A stretch of 64,000 nucleotides of DNA from an uncultured Eubacteriales bacterium (GTDB lineage Bacteria; Bacillota; Clostridia; Christensenellales; CAG-138), in the NCBI GenBank assembly GCA_900543475.1, contig UQRU01000002.1, positions 1-64,000 on the forward strand, written 5' to 3'. Position numbers and translations under genes: made by a program. Within the stretch, counting starts at the first letter, position 1, and the number at the start of each line of letters is the position of its first letter. The notes beneath the pieces were generated by a model. That model saw nothing but the letters and a program-made list of their open reading frames with translations. It had not been told where the DNA came from and searched no databases. Shown here piece after piece: positions 1-8,103 of this stretch.

Positions 1-67
1 CGCGCCGTAGGCGCAAGGGAGCTATGAACACCTCGAAAAAGTGGCGCAAGCCACTTTTTCGACAGCC
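1..67. repeat. Right end of a dispersed small inverted-repeat element (copy 1, cut by window edge)
   Basis: Positions 1-67 match 60382-60448 at all but one base (gaacacc here, gaaaacc there). The stretch contains a perfect hairpin: CGAAAAAGTGGC at 34-45, GCAA loop at 46-49, return arm at 50-61. The complete copy near 60.3 kb shows this is the right end of a roughly 200-base element. The rest of this copy lies outside the window. Confidence 0.8.
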
Positions 68-98
68 AAAGGGGCGCAGCCATTGGCTGCGCCCCTTT
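68..98. terminator. Strong hairpin next to the repeat, possible terminator of an upstream gene
   Basis: AAAGGGGCGCAGCCA at 68-82 pairs with TGGCTGCGCCCCTTT at 84-98. The stem is long and GC-rich with a short A/T flank on each side. No gene is visible on its left in the window, so its role as a terminator is inferred from shape alone. Confidence 0.4.
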
Positions 99-154
99 GC
101 ATAGAATGCCGTGCATATTACAAAGGATGCCCAGCGGGATGCAAGGGGGGCCTG

Positions 155-183
155 TTGACAGATGGGCCATATCCGTGTACAAT
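155..183 (+). promoter_or_regulatory. SigA promoter of the CNNM/CorC gene
   Basis: TTGACA at 155-160, a 17-base spacer and TACAAT at 178-183. This is close to the vegetative consensus. Transcription would start near 190, giving an untranslated leader of about 200 bases before the TTG start at 393. Confidence 0.75.
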
Positions 184-189
184 ATGCGT

Positions 190-392
190 AATATATTTTT
201 TAAGAAAGGACGTCCCATGGAGGATACGGAAAGCGACGAAAGTCCAAGTAACGCCGTGATACAGCGTAAACGCCTATATTGGCTTCGGGCATGACCTTGC
301 GTTCTTTTGTAGAACAGGCAAGGTGTGCCTTTTTGTGTGTAAAAAAATCGTATTAGCCCACAGGGCGTGTTAGAGAAAAAGGAGAGATTTTT
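190..392 (+). ncRNA. Long structured 5' leader of the CNNM/CorC gene, unclassified candidate cis-regulatory RNA
   Basis: About 200 transcribed bases hold no convincing gene. A GGAC/GTCC pairing frames 208-252, and a hairpin formed by CCTTGC-GTTC and GAAC-AG-GCAAGG (about 296-323) is followed by a short T-run near 331-335, as in a terminator or attenuator. CNNM/CorC transporters handle divalent metals, so a metal-sensing leader would fit. The segment GGAGGATACG...GTCCAAG...ACGCC recalls part of the M-box, but the remaining conserved blocks are not visible. I do not assign a class. Confidence 0.35.
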
Positions 393-1742
393 TTGGATTC
401 CATACCCAGTCAATTGCTTTTACAGGTTTTTCTGATCCTACTCAACGGCTTTTTTGCCGCCACGGAGATCGCCGTCATCTCCCTAAATGCTACGAAGCTC
501 CGCAAGATGGCGGAGGAAGGCGATAAAAGCGCCCCCCGGTTGCTGAAGCTGGTGGAGGAGCCTTCCAGCTTCCTTTCCACCATTCAGATCGCCATCACAA
601 TGGCCGGCTTCCTGGGCAGCGCCTTTGCTGCGGAGAACTTCTCCGATTATATTGTGGATTGGATCTACAACGACCTGGCGTTCCAGAGCATTTCTCTGGC
701 GTCCCTCAACGCCATTTCCATCGTGATCATCACCATCATCCTCAGCTATTTTACCCTGGTGCTGGGCGAGCTGGTGCCTAAGCGCATCGCCATGCAAAAG
801 CCCCTGGAAGTGGCCCGGGTCACCTCGGTGGTGGTGAGCGCAATTTCCGTGATCATGAAGCCGGTAATTTGGCTGTTGAGCGTGAGTACCAATGGCGTGT
901 TGCGGCTGCTGCGGCTTAAGACCGAGGCGGAGGATGAAACCGTATCCGAGGACGAGATCCGCATGATGGTGGATCTAGGCGAGGAAAAAGGCGCCATCGA
1001 TACGGATGAAAAGGAATGGATTCAAAATGTGTTTGAATTCAACGATGTGTCCGTGTGCGACGCCATGACCCGCACCCCGGATGTGGAGGCCATTTCCCTG
1101 GAAGACACCCGGGAGGATATCCTGAAGCTGATCAAGGAGACCGGCCTGTCCCGCTATCCGGTGTACGACGAGGATATCAACGACGTGGTGGGCATCCTAA
1201 ACGCGAGAGACTTCCTGCTGGCCATTGGGGAGGGCCGCTCCTGCGATATCGCCAGCCTGATGCGCAAGCCCTATTGCGTGCCGGAAAGCATCCGGGCGGA
1301 CCAGTTGTTCAAGGATATGCAGCATAATAAGGTGCATATCGCCGTGGTCATCGACGAATATGGCGAGACGGCAGGCGTGATCACCATTGAGGATCTGCTG
1401 GAGCAGATCGTGGGGAACATCTACGATGAGTTTGATCCCGAGGAACCGGAGGACATTGTAAAGCTGGGTGAAAACCTGTGGCGGGTCCATGGCAGCACCC
1501 GGGTGGAGGATCTAAGCGAGGCCTTGGGCATGGATATCCCCGAGGATGAAGATTACGATACCGTGGGGGGCATGGTATTCAGTTGCCTGCACACCATTCC
1601 CCAGGATGGGGAGACCCTGGAGGTGGAGGTAAACGGCCTGCGCATCCATGTGAAACGGGTAGAAGACCGGCGGGTGGAAGAAGCCCTGGTGGAAAAACTG
1701 CCTACGCCCAGCCAAGAGGAAGAGGAGGAAAAGGAGGAGTGA
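393..1742 (+). CDS. CNNM/CorC (HlyC)-type membrane protein with CBS pair
   Basis: A 449-residue protein with the three-part CNNM/CorC layout: an N-terminal DUF21 membrane domain (about 1-195, several hydrophobic helices), a CBS-domain pair (about 210-335, with VCDAMTRTPDVEAIS and HIAVVIDEYGETAGVITIEDLLEQIVG) and a C-terminal CorC_HlyC domain (about 350-430). Family members are linked to magnesium/cobalt efflux or homeostasis; the name hemolysin is historical. The start is TTG at 393, eight bases after GGAG at 381-384. The acidic tail ends in EEEEEKEE. It is a single-gene transcript behind a long leader and ends at a bidirectional terminator. Length is normal for the family. Confidence 0.9.
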   Translation: MDSIPSQLLLQVFLILLNGFFAATEIAVISLNATKLRKMAEEGDKSAPRLLKLVEEPSSFLSTIQIAITMAGFLGSAFAAENFSDYIVDWIYNDLAFQSISLASLNAISIVIITIILSYFTLVLGELVPKRIAMQKPLEVARVTSVVVSAISVIMKPVIWLLSVSTNGVLRLLRLKTEAEDETVSEDEIRMMVDLGEEKGAIDTDEKEWIQNVFEFNDVSVCDAMTRTPDVEAISLEDTREDILKLIKETGLSRYPVYDEDINDVVGILNARDFLLAIGEGRSCDIASLMRKPYCVPESIRADQLFKDMQHNKVHIAVVIDEYGETAGVITIEDLLEQIVGNIYDEFDPEEPEDIVKLGENLWRVHGSTRVEDLSEALGMDIPEDEDYDTVGGMVFSCLHTIPQDGETLEVEVNGLRIHVKRVEDRRVEEALVEKLPTPSQEEEEEKEE

Positions 1743-1809
1743 TCCCCCTGGCCATATCCCGATAGGCAAGCCACGGGCTTTCCCATGCGCAGCATGTTCC
1801 ATAGCATAT

Positions 1810-1839
1810 AAAAAAATTGGCCGCAAGGCCAATTTTTTT
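1810..1839. terminator. Bidirectional terminator between convergent genes
   Basis: AAAAAAATTGGCC, GCAA loop, GGCCAATTTTTTT. The A-run and T-run on either side of a perfect 13-base stem let it serve both the gene ending at 1742 and the leftward gene ending at 1884. Confidence 0.85.
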
Positions 1840-1883
1840 GTGGCGCGAAGGGACGTTATATCACGACCAGCGTGAGCGGCCGG

Positions 1884-3812
1884 TCATTCTGCCCTGGTCA
1901 GGGCCTCGAAAGCTTCCTGGGCCGCTTCCCAGGCAGTATAGAGGGCATCTAACTGGGCCTGGGCCTCTTGGGCCTGCTGGGCCAATTGGCCGGACCGAAC
2001 ATAATCTGTGGCCACCTCCGGGCTGGCCAGCTGGCTGTTGAGCTGAGCCAGCTGCTCTTCGGCCTGGGCGATACGGTCTTCCAGCCGCCGCACCTCCCCG
2101 CTGGCCCGGTTGATGGCGCTTTGGCGCTCCTTTTGCTCCCGATAGGCGTTGGGCTTGTGGTTGGGGGGGCATTGTTGGGCTTGCCGGGCCGCTTCCGCCT
2201 GGCTTTCCGCCTCTCGGGCGCTGAGATAGTCGTCATAGCCGCCGATATAGGATTGAATCCCATTCGGAGTCAAATATAACACCCGGTCCGCCAGCCGATT
2301 CACCAGATACCGGTCGTGGGTCACCACCAGCAGGGTGCCCTCATAGGCTTCCAAGGCGCTTTCCAGGGCGTCCCGGGAATCGATGTCCAAATGGTTGGTG
2401 GGCTCGTCCAGCAGCAATAGGTTGGCCCCGCTGAGCATGAGCTTGAGCAGCTGGATCCTGGCCTTTTCCCCGCCGGATAAGGGGCCGATCTGCTTGAATA
2501 CGGCGTCCCCCGTAAAGAGAAAGGCAGCTAGGGCGCTACGCACCTGGGCGCCGTCCATACGGGGATAGGCTGCTTGGATCTCTTCCATCACCGTGCGTTC
2601 CGGGGGCATGTTGTCCATGATTTGCTCGTAATAGGCGGCCTTTACCCGGGCGCCATGGCGAATTTGGCCCTGGTCGGCTTTTTCCCGGCCCATGATCAGC
2701 CGCAATAGGGTGGTTTTGCCGCACCCGTTGGGCCCCAAAAGGAATACCCGTTCCCCCCGGCGGATGTGGAGGGATACATGGGAAAACACAGGCTGGCCAT
2801 AGGATTTGGCAAGATCATCGCAAAGCAGCACGTCGTTGCCACCAGGCTCCTGGGCGGTGAAGTGGAAGCGGATGGAGGCAGTATCCGCTTCCGGGGGCGT
2901 TAGGGCGGCTTTGAGCCGGTCGATCTGCTTTTGCTTGGAGGCGATGGTCACATAGTTGTGGGCCTGGTTCCAACGGCGTTGCTGTTCGATGACCCCTTCC
3001 AGGCGACGGATCTCCTTTTTTTGGTTTTCATAATGCCGCCGCAGGATCTCGTTCCGGTCAGCGGTCAGCTCTAAATGGCGGGTATAGCTGCCGTTGCTTT
3101 GCAACAATCGGCCATGCTTGAGCTCCATGGTGCGGGTGGTGACCCGGTCTAAAAAATACCGATCGTGGGAAATCACCATAAACGTACCAGCATAGCCCCG
3201 CAAAAAATCCTCCAAATAGCGGATGCCATCCATATCCAAGTGGTTGGTGGGCTCGTCCAGCAGCAACAGGTTGGCCTGGCTCAATAGCAAACGGGCCAGC
3301 TGTGCCTTGTTCCGCTGGCCGCCGCTGAGGGTGGCGAGGGGCTGCGCCAGCTCTGGTTCTGTAAAGCCCAGGCCCAACAGCATGCTGCGGGTACGGCTGC
3401 GCATGGTCAAGGCGTCTTCCCGGCCCAAGCGATCCTGCAGGGCGGCTTGCCGGCGCACCAGCAGGGCGGCGTCTTCTCCGGCGGCGTTTTCCAGGGCAGC
3501 CGTCACCTGGTCGAATTCCGCCTCCGCCTGCAATAGATGGGAAAAGGCATCCAACACATAGGCATATAGGCTCTGGGGCCCGCTTTCTACGCTTTGCTGC
3601 AAAACCCCCAGCCGGACCTCTTTGCTTTGATATACATTGCCGGCGTCCGGGGCTTCCGCCCCGCTGAGAATGCGAAAGAGGGTGGTCTTACCGCAGCCGT
3701 TCACCCCAACCAGGCCCACCTTATCCTTGGGGGCCAATTCAAAGCTCACCTGGTCAAAAAGGGTGCGGGCAGCATAACTTTTGCTAAGACCGCTGGCGGC
3801 AAGCACTGCCAT
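1884..3812 (-). CDS. ABC-F family ATPase (YdiF/EttA-like, ribosome-associated)
   Basis: A soluble 642-residue protein with two ABC cassettes and no membrane segment, the ABC-F layout. Cassette 1 has Walker A GVNGCGKT (36-43), signature LSGGQ (162-166) and Walker B LLLLDEPTNHLD. The linker (about 240-310) is charged and helical, as in the P-site-tRNA interaction motif. Cassette 2 has GPNGCGKT (360-367), LSGGE (445-449) and LLLLDEPTNHLD. A coiled coil rich in E, Q and A fills about 555-640. ABC-F proteins act on the ribosome in translation or antibiotic protection; which of these applies cannot be read here. The start is ATG with AGGGAGG upstream and a good promoter. Confidence 0.92.
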   Translation of the reverse strand: MAVLAASGLSKSYAARTLFDQVSFELAPKDKVGLVGVNGCGKTTLFRILSGAEAPDAGNVYQSKEVRLGVLQQSVESGPQSLYAYVLDAFSHLLQAEAEFDQVTAALENAAGEDAALLVRRQAALQDRLGREDALTMRSRTRSMLLGLGFTEPELAQPLATLSGGQRNKAQLARLLLSQANLLLLDEPTNHLDMDGIRYLEDFLRGYAGTFMVISHDRYFLDRVTTRTMELKHGRLLQSNGSYTRHLELTADRNEILRRHYENQKKEIRRLEGVIEQQRRWNQAHNYVTIASKQKQIDRLKAALTPPEADTASIRFHFTAQEPGGNDVLLCDDLAKSYGQPVFSHVSLHIRRGERVFLLGPNGCGKTTLLRLIMGREKADQGQIRHGARVKAAYYEQIMDNMPPERTVMEEIQAAYPRMDGAQVRSALAAFLFTGDAVFKQIGPLSGGEKARIQLLKLMLSGANLLLLDEPTNHLDIDSRDALESALEAYEGTLLVVTHDRYLVNRLADRVLYLTPNGIQSYIGGYDDYLSAREAESQAEAARQAQQCPPNHKPNAYREQKERQSAINRASGEVRRLEDRIAQAEEQLAQLNSQLASPEVATDYVRSGQLAQQAQEAQAQLDALYTAWEAAQEAFEALTRAE

Positions 3813-3844
3813 GGCTCCATCCTCCCTACAACAAAATCCAAATT

Positions 3845-3873
3845 ATTATACCACAACCCGCCGTCTATGCCAA
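3845..3873 (-). promoter_or_regulatory. SigA promoter of the ABC-F gene
   Basis: On the minus strand, TTGGCA (3868-3873), 17 bases, TATAAT (3845-3850). The leader is short, about 30 bases. Confidence 0.7.
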
Positions 3874-4030
3874 CGCGAAAGCACGGACAAGGCCGATCCC
3901 TAGGGCGTTAAAGGGGGGGGAATCAAAGGAGCGCTATGGCAGCGGCCTGTTTTGGCAGCGCCATGCTGGAACATTTTGACGGAAAAGACCCCAAAATCCG
4001 CTGGTTTATGCAAGGAATGGGCAGTTGGCC

Positions 4031-4060
4031 TTGTTATTCCAGGTCGAAATATGGTAGAAT
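4031..4060 (+). promoter_or_regulatory. Candidate promoter of the NlpC/P60 gene
   Basis: TTGTTA at 4031-4036, 18 bases, TAGAAT at 4055-4060. The -10 box ends only six bases before the ATG at 4067, so transcription would start at or next to the start codon. Confidence 0.5.
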
Positions 4061-4066
4061 TATACC

Positions 4067-5440
4067 ATGGATACGAATGTGAATGACTGGAAAGAAAAAC
4101 GTCGGGCAAAGGAAAGCCGGGCCAGCTTACTTCGGCGGCTGCGCACGCCTGTATTATGCGTGGCATCCATAGGCGCGGTGACTTTCCTTGGGATTCCTTT
4201 GCTGTTTAACGTAATTGGCCTTACCCCTACGGTGGTGGAGATCCCCGAGGCTACGCCCTTGCCTGAGACGCCCTTGGAACCGGTGGCCGCCCTGTCCGCG
4301 CCAGCAGCGGAAATGCAGGCTGGGGATAGCGAAGTCCGTTCCCAAGACGCCGGCAGCCAGTACCGCACCCTGCGGGAAGGGGATACAGATCCCATGGTCA
4401 TGGATATCCAGATCCGGCTGATGGAGCTGGAATACTTGGATGGCGACCAGCCCACGGAGCTTTTTGGCGAGCAGACGGCGGAAGCCATCAAGCGGTTCCA
4501 GCGAATCCACAATATGACCGAGACCGGCGTTGCAGACGAGCTGACCCAGTCCATCCTATTTTCCCAAGAGGCGGCCACCTATCATTTGGAGGCCGGGGAT
4601 TCGGGCAACGATGTAAAGCGCCTGCAAAACCAGCTGTATGACCTGGGCTATTATGGGGAAAATGGGGAAAAGCGCAACGGATACTTTGGCACCGCTACCC
4701 AGGAAGCCCTGATCGCCTTCCAGACCAAGAACAAGCTGGCCACCACCGGCATCGAGGATCAGCAGACCCGGGATGTGCTGTATTCCTCCGACGCCCTGCC
4801 AAAGGTGGACCCCACGCCTACGCCGTCCCCCACGCCGAAGCCCACCAAGACTCCCAAGCCGGAAGCCACCAAGGCCCCCGTCAAGACGGAGAAACCGCAA
4901 GAGGACGAGCCTGTCACTGAGCCTGGCGAGATCCCACCGGAGCTTTGGATCCCCCAGGAGACGGAGGCGCCTGTCTCTACGCCGGATTCCGGCGGCAGTT
5001 CCGGCGGGAATTGGTCCGGTTCGGATATTGCGGGAGACGGCATTCCCTCTGCAGGTTCCGGTGTGGAGGCCATGATCGCCACGGCGGAGAGCCGGCTGGG
5101 CTGCCCCTATGTATATGCGGATGAAGGCCCCAATTCCTTCGACTGCTCGGGCCTGGTATATTATTGCCTGCGCTCCGCGGGGGTGCAGGTGAGCCGTATG
5201 TCTTCCAAAAACCTTGCCCGGGTGGATTCCTGGCAGACCATTCCCGACCAGGGCAGCCTGATCCGGGGCGACCTGGTATTCTTCACCAATAGCGTGGGCG
5301 AATCGGATATCGGCCATGTGGGCATCTATATGGGGAGCGGCAAGTATATCCACGCCTCTTCCAGCGCAGGGAAAGTTATCATCAGCAGCTGGTCGGATTG
5401 GGCGTCGGAAAACTTCCAGTGGGCCAAGCGGGTATTCTAA
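4067..5440 (+). CDS. Membrane-anchored NlpC/P60 peptidoglycan hydrolase with two PG-binding domains
   Basis: 457 residues. A basic cytoplasmic N-terminus (1-26) leads into one hydrophobic segment (about 27-50), so the protein is likely a signal-anchored wall enzyme. Two PG_binding_1 domains follow (about 100-166 and 172-240, each with a YFG/LFG...TAEAI-type core), then a Pro/Thr linker (about 245-325) and an NlpC/P60 domain (335-457). The catalytic Cys is C360 in FDCSG; H417 (GHVGIY) and H429 (YIHA) complete the active site. The family cuts D,L-bonds in wall stem peptides. No Shine-Dalgarno is visible before ATG 4067, and the candidate -10 box suggests a leaderless message. It lies 14 bases before the next gene. 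Confidence 0.9.
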   Translation: MDTNVNDWKEKRRAKESRASLLRRLRTPVLCVASIGAVTFLGIPLLFNVIGLTPTVVEIPEATPLPETPLEPVAALSAPAAEMQAGDSEVRSQDAGSQYRTLREGDTDPMVMDIQIRLMELEYLDGDQPTELFGEQTAEAIKRFQRIHNMTETGVADELTQSILFSQEAATYHLEAGDSGNDVKRLQNQLYDLGYYGENGEKRNGYFGTATQEALIAFQTKNKLATTGIEDQQTRDVLYSSDALPKVDPTPTPSPTPKPTKTPKPEATKAPVKTEKPQEDEPVTEPGEIPPELWIPQETEAPVSTPDSGGSSGGNWSGSDIAGDGIPSAGSGVEAMIATAESRLGCPYVYADEGPNSFDCSGLVYYCLRSAGVQVSRMSSKNLARVDSWQTIPDQGSLIRGDLVFFTNSVGESDIGHVGIYMGSGKYIHASSSAGKVIISSWSDWASENFQWAKRVF

Positions 5441-5454
5441 GGCCCGGGAGGGAT

Positions 5455-6750
5455 ATGATCGAATTACCACAAGCTTTTATGCAGCGTATGCAGCAAAGGC
5501 TGGGGCCGGAGGCCCCGGCCTTTTTCGCCTGCTATGACCAGCCCCCTCGCCGGGGCTTGCGGGTCAATCCCCTGCGCCTTAGCGTGGCGGATTTCCTGCG
5601 GATCTCCCCGGTGGCTTTGGAGCCAGGGGGCATCCTACCGGAAGGGTTTTTGCTGCCCCCGGACGCGCCCCCGCTGGGGAACCATCCCTATCATCTGGCC
5701 GGCATGTTCTATTTGCAGGAACCTTCCGCCATGGCCCCCATCGGGGCGCTGGAGGTGGAGCCGGGGCTGCGGGTATTGGACCTATGCGCCGCTCCCGGCG
5801 GGAAAAGCGGCGGCATCGCCGCCCGGCTGGCAGGTCAGGGCCTATTGGTGGCCAACGAGGTGGTGCCCGGCCGGGCCAAGACCCTGCGGTTTACCCTGGA
5901 GCGGCTGGGGGTGGCCAATGGGGTGGTCACCTGCGCCCGGCCGGATGTTTTATGCGAGGCCCTGCCCGGGTATTTCCATCGGGTGCTGGTGGACGCGCCC
6001 TGCTCCGGGGAGGGCATGTTCCGCAAGGACCCGGCGGCGGTAGCCGCCTGGTCGCCCCAGCATGTGGCCGCCTGCGCCAAAAGGCAGCAGGCCATCCTGG
6101 GGAGCGCAGCCCAGGCGGTGGCGCCGGGGGGCTTGCTGGTCTACTCCACCTGCACCTTTTCCCAGGAGGAGAATCAGGGGGTGGTGGAGGATTTCCTAAA
6201 GCGGCATCCGGCCTTTCAGCTGGAATCTGCCGAAACCCTGTATCCCCACCGGGTGAAGGGGGAGGGCCATTTCGTGGCCCGGTTGCGTCATGCCGGCTCA
6301 GCAGGGGTGGAGAAGCCCCTGGGGGAGCTGTCCCTGCCCCAGTGTAAGGACGCGGCTTTTTCGGCCTTTTGCAAGGATACCTTTTCCGGTCCCCTGCCGG
6401 GGAAGCCGGTGCAACTGCCGGACGGCCGGGTGCTGCTTCTTCCCCAGCCCCTGCCCAAGGGCTTGGAGCGGGTGCATATGCTCACGGCGGGCATTTATGC
6501 AGGCGATCTGCTGCGGGGCCGTTTTCAGCCCAGCCATGCCCTGGCCATGGCGGCGGGGCTTTCCTGGGCGCGGCGGGTGGCGCCCCAGGGGGAGGATTTG
6601 GCCCGCTATCTTGCGGGGGAGACGTTGGAGGTGGACGCCGGCCTAACAGGCTGGTGCCGGGTGGAGACCGCAGGCTGCCCCCTGGGCCTGGGGAAAGGGG
6701 TGAACGGTACCCTGAAAAACCACCTATCCAAAGGGCTCCGTTTGCGCTAG
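5455..6750 (+). CDS. rsmF: RsmF/YebU-like rRNA cytosine-C5 methyltransferase
   Basis: 431 residues from ATG 5455, preceded closely by GGGAGG. The SAM-binding motif is VLDLCAAPGGKS (107-118). The two cysteines of the m5C methyltransferase mechanism are present: C183 in DAPCSGEGMF and C233 in YSTCTFS. The C-terminal part (about 300-431) has the RsmF-type extension with HMLTAGIYAGDLL. Homologues methylate C1407, and in Gram-positives neighbouring cytosines, of 16S rRNA using S-adenosylmethionine. It may be co-transcribed with the hydrolase upstream (14-base gap). The exact target position is inferred from family only. Confidence 0.88.
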   Translation: MIELPQAFMQRMQQRLGPEAPAFFACYDQPPRRGLRVNPLRLSVADFLRISPVALEPGGILPEGFLLPPDAPPLGNHPYHLAGMFYLQEPSAMAPIGALEVEPGLRVLDLCAAPGGKSGGIAARLAGQGLLVANEVVPGRAKTLRFTLERLGVANGVVTCARPDVLCEALPGYFHRVLVDAPCSGEGMFRKDPAAVAAWSPQHVAACAKRQQAILGSAAQAVAPGGLLVYSTCTFSQEENQGVVEDFLKRHPAFQLESAETLYPHRVKGEGHFVARLRHAGSAGVEKPLGELSLPQCKDAAFSAFCKDTFSGPLPGKPVQLPDGRVLLLPQPLPKGLERVHMLTAGIYAGDLLRGRFQPSHALAMAAGLSWARRVAPQGEDLARYLAGETLEVDAGLTGWCRVETAGCPLGLGKGVNGTLKNHLSKGLRLR

Positions 6751-6890
6751 GGCCTAGGGTGGGTTGCGGCGCAACGCTGCCCGCCGGCGCCGCTGACCGC
6801 CCTGTACAAGGGCGGCAAGGCTCGCCGGATAGGGAATGCCGCCACCCCGCGCCCATGCAGCGCCTAGGCCCTTTAGCTATCCCATGAGAC

Positions 6891-6921
6891 AACGCCCCTG
6901 TCCGGGGCGTTTGGCTTTTTT
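6891..6921 (+). terminator. Intrinsic terminator after the rRNA methyltransferase
   Basis: AACGCCCC (6891-6898) pairs with GGGGCGTT (6904-6911), followed by GGCTTTTTT. The 140 bases between the stop and this hairpin hold nothing I recognise. Confidence 0.8.
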
Positions 6922-6936
6922 CGGGGCAGGGCGCGC

Positions 6937-6990
6937 TTTACAGGCAAGAAGGGGGTATGGTATACTATAGCAACCTGGAAACGTTACCAG
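6937..6990 (+). promoter_or_regulatory. Promoter and LacI-type operator of the lacI-malQ unit
   Basis: TTTACA (6937-6942), 18 bases, TATACT (6961-6966). Right after it lies CTGGAAACGTTACCAG (6975-6990), a near-palindrome with the central ACGT typical of LacI/CcpA-family operators. Its place just downstream of the -10 box fits repression, most simply autoregulation by the adjacent LacI protein. Confidence 0.65.
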
Positions 6991-7047
6991 TCCCTTGGTT
7001 ATCCATTTCCGGTTTCCAGAGCGTTTAGCAGAAAAGGACGTGTGCTT

Positions 7048-8085
7048 TTGAAACAGCAGATCACCATCAAAGACATCGCCCATATGTGCAACACCAGCGT
7101 AAGCACGGTATCCCGGGTGCTCAACGGGCATCCTGACGTAAGCGAGGGGCTTCGCCGCCGGGTATTGGAGACGGTGGCCCAAAACAGCTATGTGCCCAAC
7201 AACAGCGCCCGAAATTTGGCCAAGACCAGATCCGACGCCATAGCCCTCATATTGCGGGGGGCGGAGAACCCCTTTTTCAACCGGCTGATCAAAACGGCCA
7301 CCCCTGCAATCTACCGGCGCAATTATTCCTGCGTGCTCCATCAGATCCCTTCGGATGGGGATGAGATCCGGGCGGCGGCGGCTTTGGCCCGGGAACGCCG
7401 GCTCCAGGGCATTTTATTTTTCGGCGGCCGCTTTAACTATACCCCGGAAGAGGTTGCGTTGCTCCAAGTGCCCTTTGTGTGCTGTACCTATACCAATGCC
7501 TTTGGCTGCCTGGACGCCGCAGCCTATTCTTCCGTCACCATCGACGATACCCGGGCGGCAAGCCGGGCGGTTCGGGAGCTCTGTACCCGGGGCCATCGGC
7601 GCATCGCTGCCTTGATCGTTGAAAAAGACGACCATTCTATTGGGGAATTGCGCTTCCGGGGCTATAAGGCTGCCCTACAGGAACAGGGCATCCCCTATGA
7701 TCCCGATCTGGTAGAATGCGTCCATGATTTCAATATGGAGAGCGCCTACCAAGGGACACAGCGCCTGATAGACCGGGCGGGGGATTTCACCGCCCTGTTC
7801 GCCCTGTCGGACCTGATGGGCATGGCGGCCATCAAGGCCCTGTACCAGCGGGGGAAGCGGGTGCCGGCGGATTGTTCGGTGATCGCCATAGACGGGTTGG
7901 AGGTTTCCCAATATACCATCCCCACCCTGACCACCATGGAACAGCCGGCGGAAAGCCTGGCGGAAGAAAGCGTACGGATCTTGCTGGATATGATCGAAGG
8001 CAAGGCAGGAAATCGGCACGTGATCATGTCCACCCGGTTACGGGCAGGGGCTTCCATCCGATCCATAGAAAAAAGCCAAGAATAA
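7048..8085 (+). CDS. LacI-family transcriptional regulator
   Basis: 345 residues. N-terminal LacI helix-turn-helix and hinge (ITIKDIAHMCNTSVSTVSRVLNG, then LRRRVLETVAQNSYVPNNSARNL), followed by a periplasmic-binding-like effector domain (about 60-335, with SVIAIDGLEVSQY near the end). I prefer TTG 7048, nine bases after AAGGA, over GTG 7042, which would sit only three bases from it. It lies 18 bases upstream of malQ and has an operator-like palindrome in its own promoter, so it probably controls maltodextrin use and itself. The effector is not evident. Confidence 0.88.
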   Translation: MKQQITIKDIAHMCNTSVSTVSRVLNGHPDVSEGLRRRVLETVAQNSYVPNNSARNLAKTRSDAIALILRGAENPFFNRLIKTATPAIYRRNYSCVLHQIPSDGDEIRAAAALARERRLQGILFFGGRFNYTPEEVALLQVPFVCCTYTNAFGCLDAAAYSSVTIDDTRAASRAVRELCTRGHRRIAALIVEKDDHSIGELRFRGYKAALQEQGIPYDPDLVECVHDFNMESAYQGTQRLIDRAGDFTALFALSDLMGMAAIKALYQRGKRVPADCSVIAIDGLEVSQYTIPTLTTMEQPAESLAEESVRILLDMIEGKAGNRHVIMSTRLRAGASIRSIEKSQE

Positions 8086-8103
8086 TAAAGGAAAGCAGTC
8101 GTT

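Noticed and set aside
190-392. Assignment of the CNNM leader as an M-box, yybP-ykoY or NiCo riboswitch
   Set aside because: Only fragments of the M-box consensus are present, and the conserved blocks of the other classes are not seen.
393-1742. Naming the CNNM/CorC protein a hemolysin
   Set aside because: The family name is historical; domains indicate a metal-transport-related membrane protein, not a toxin.
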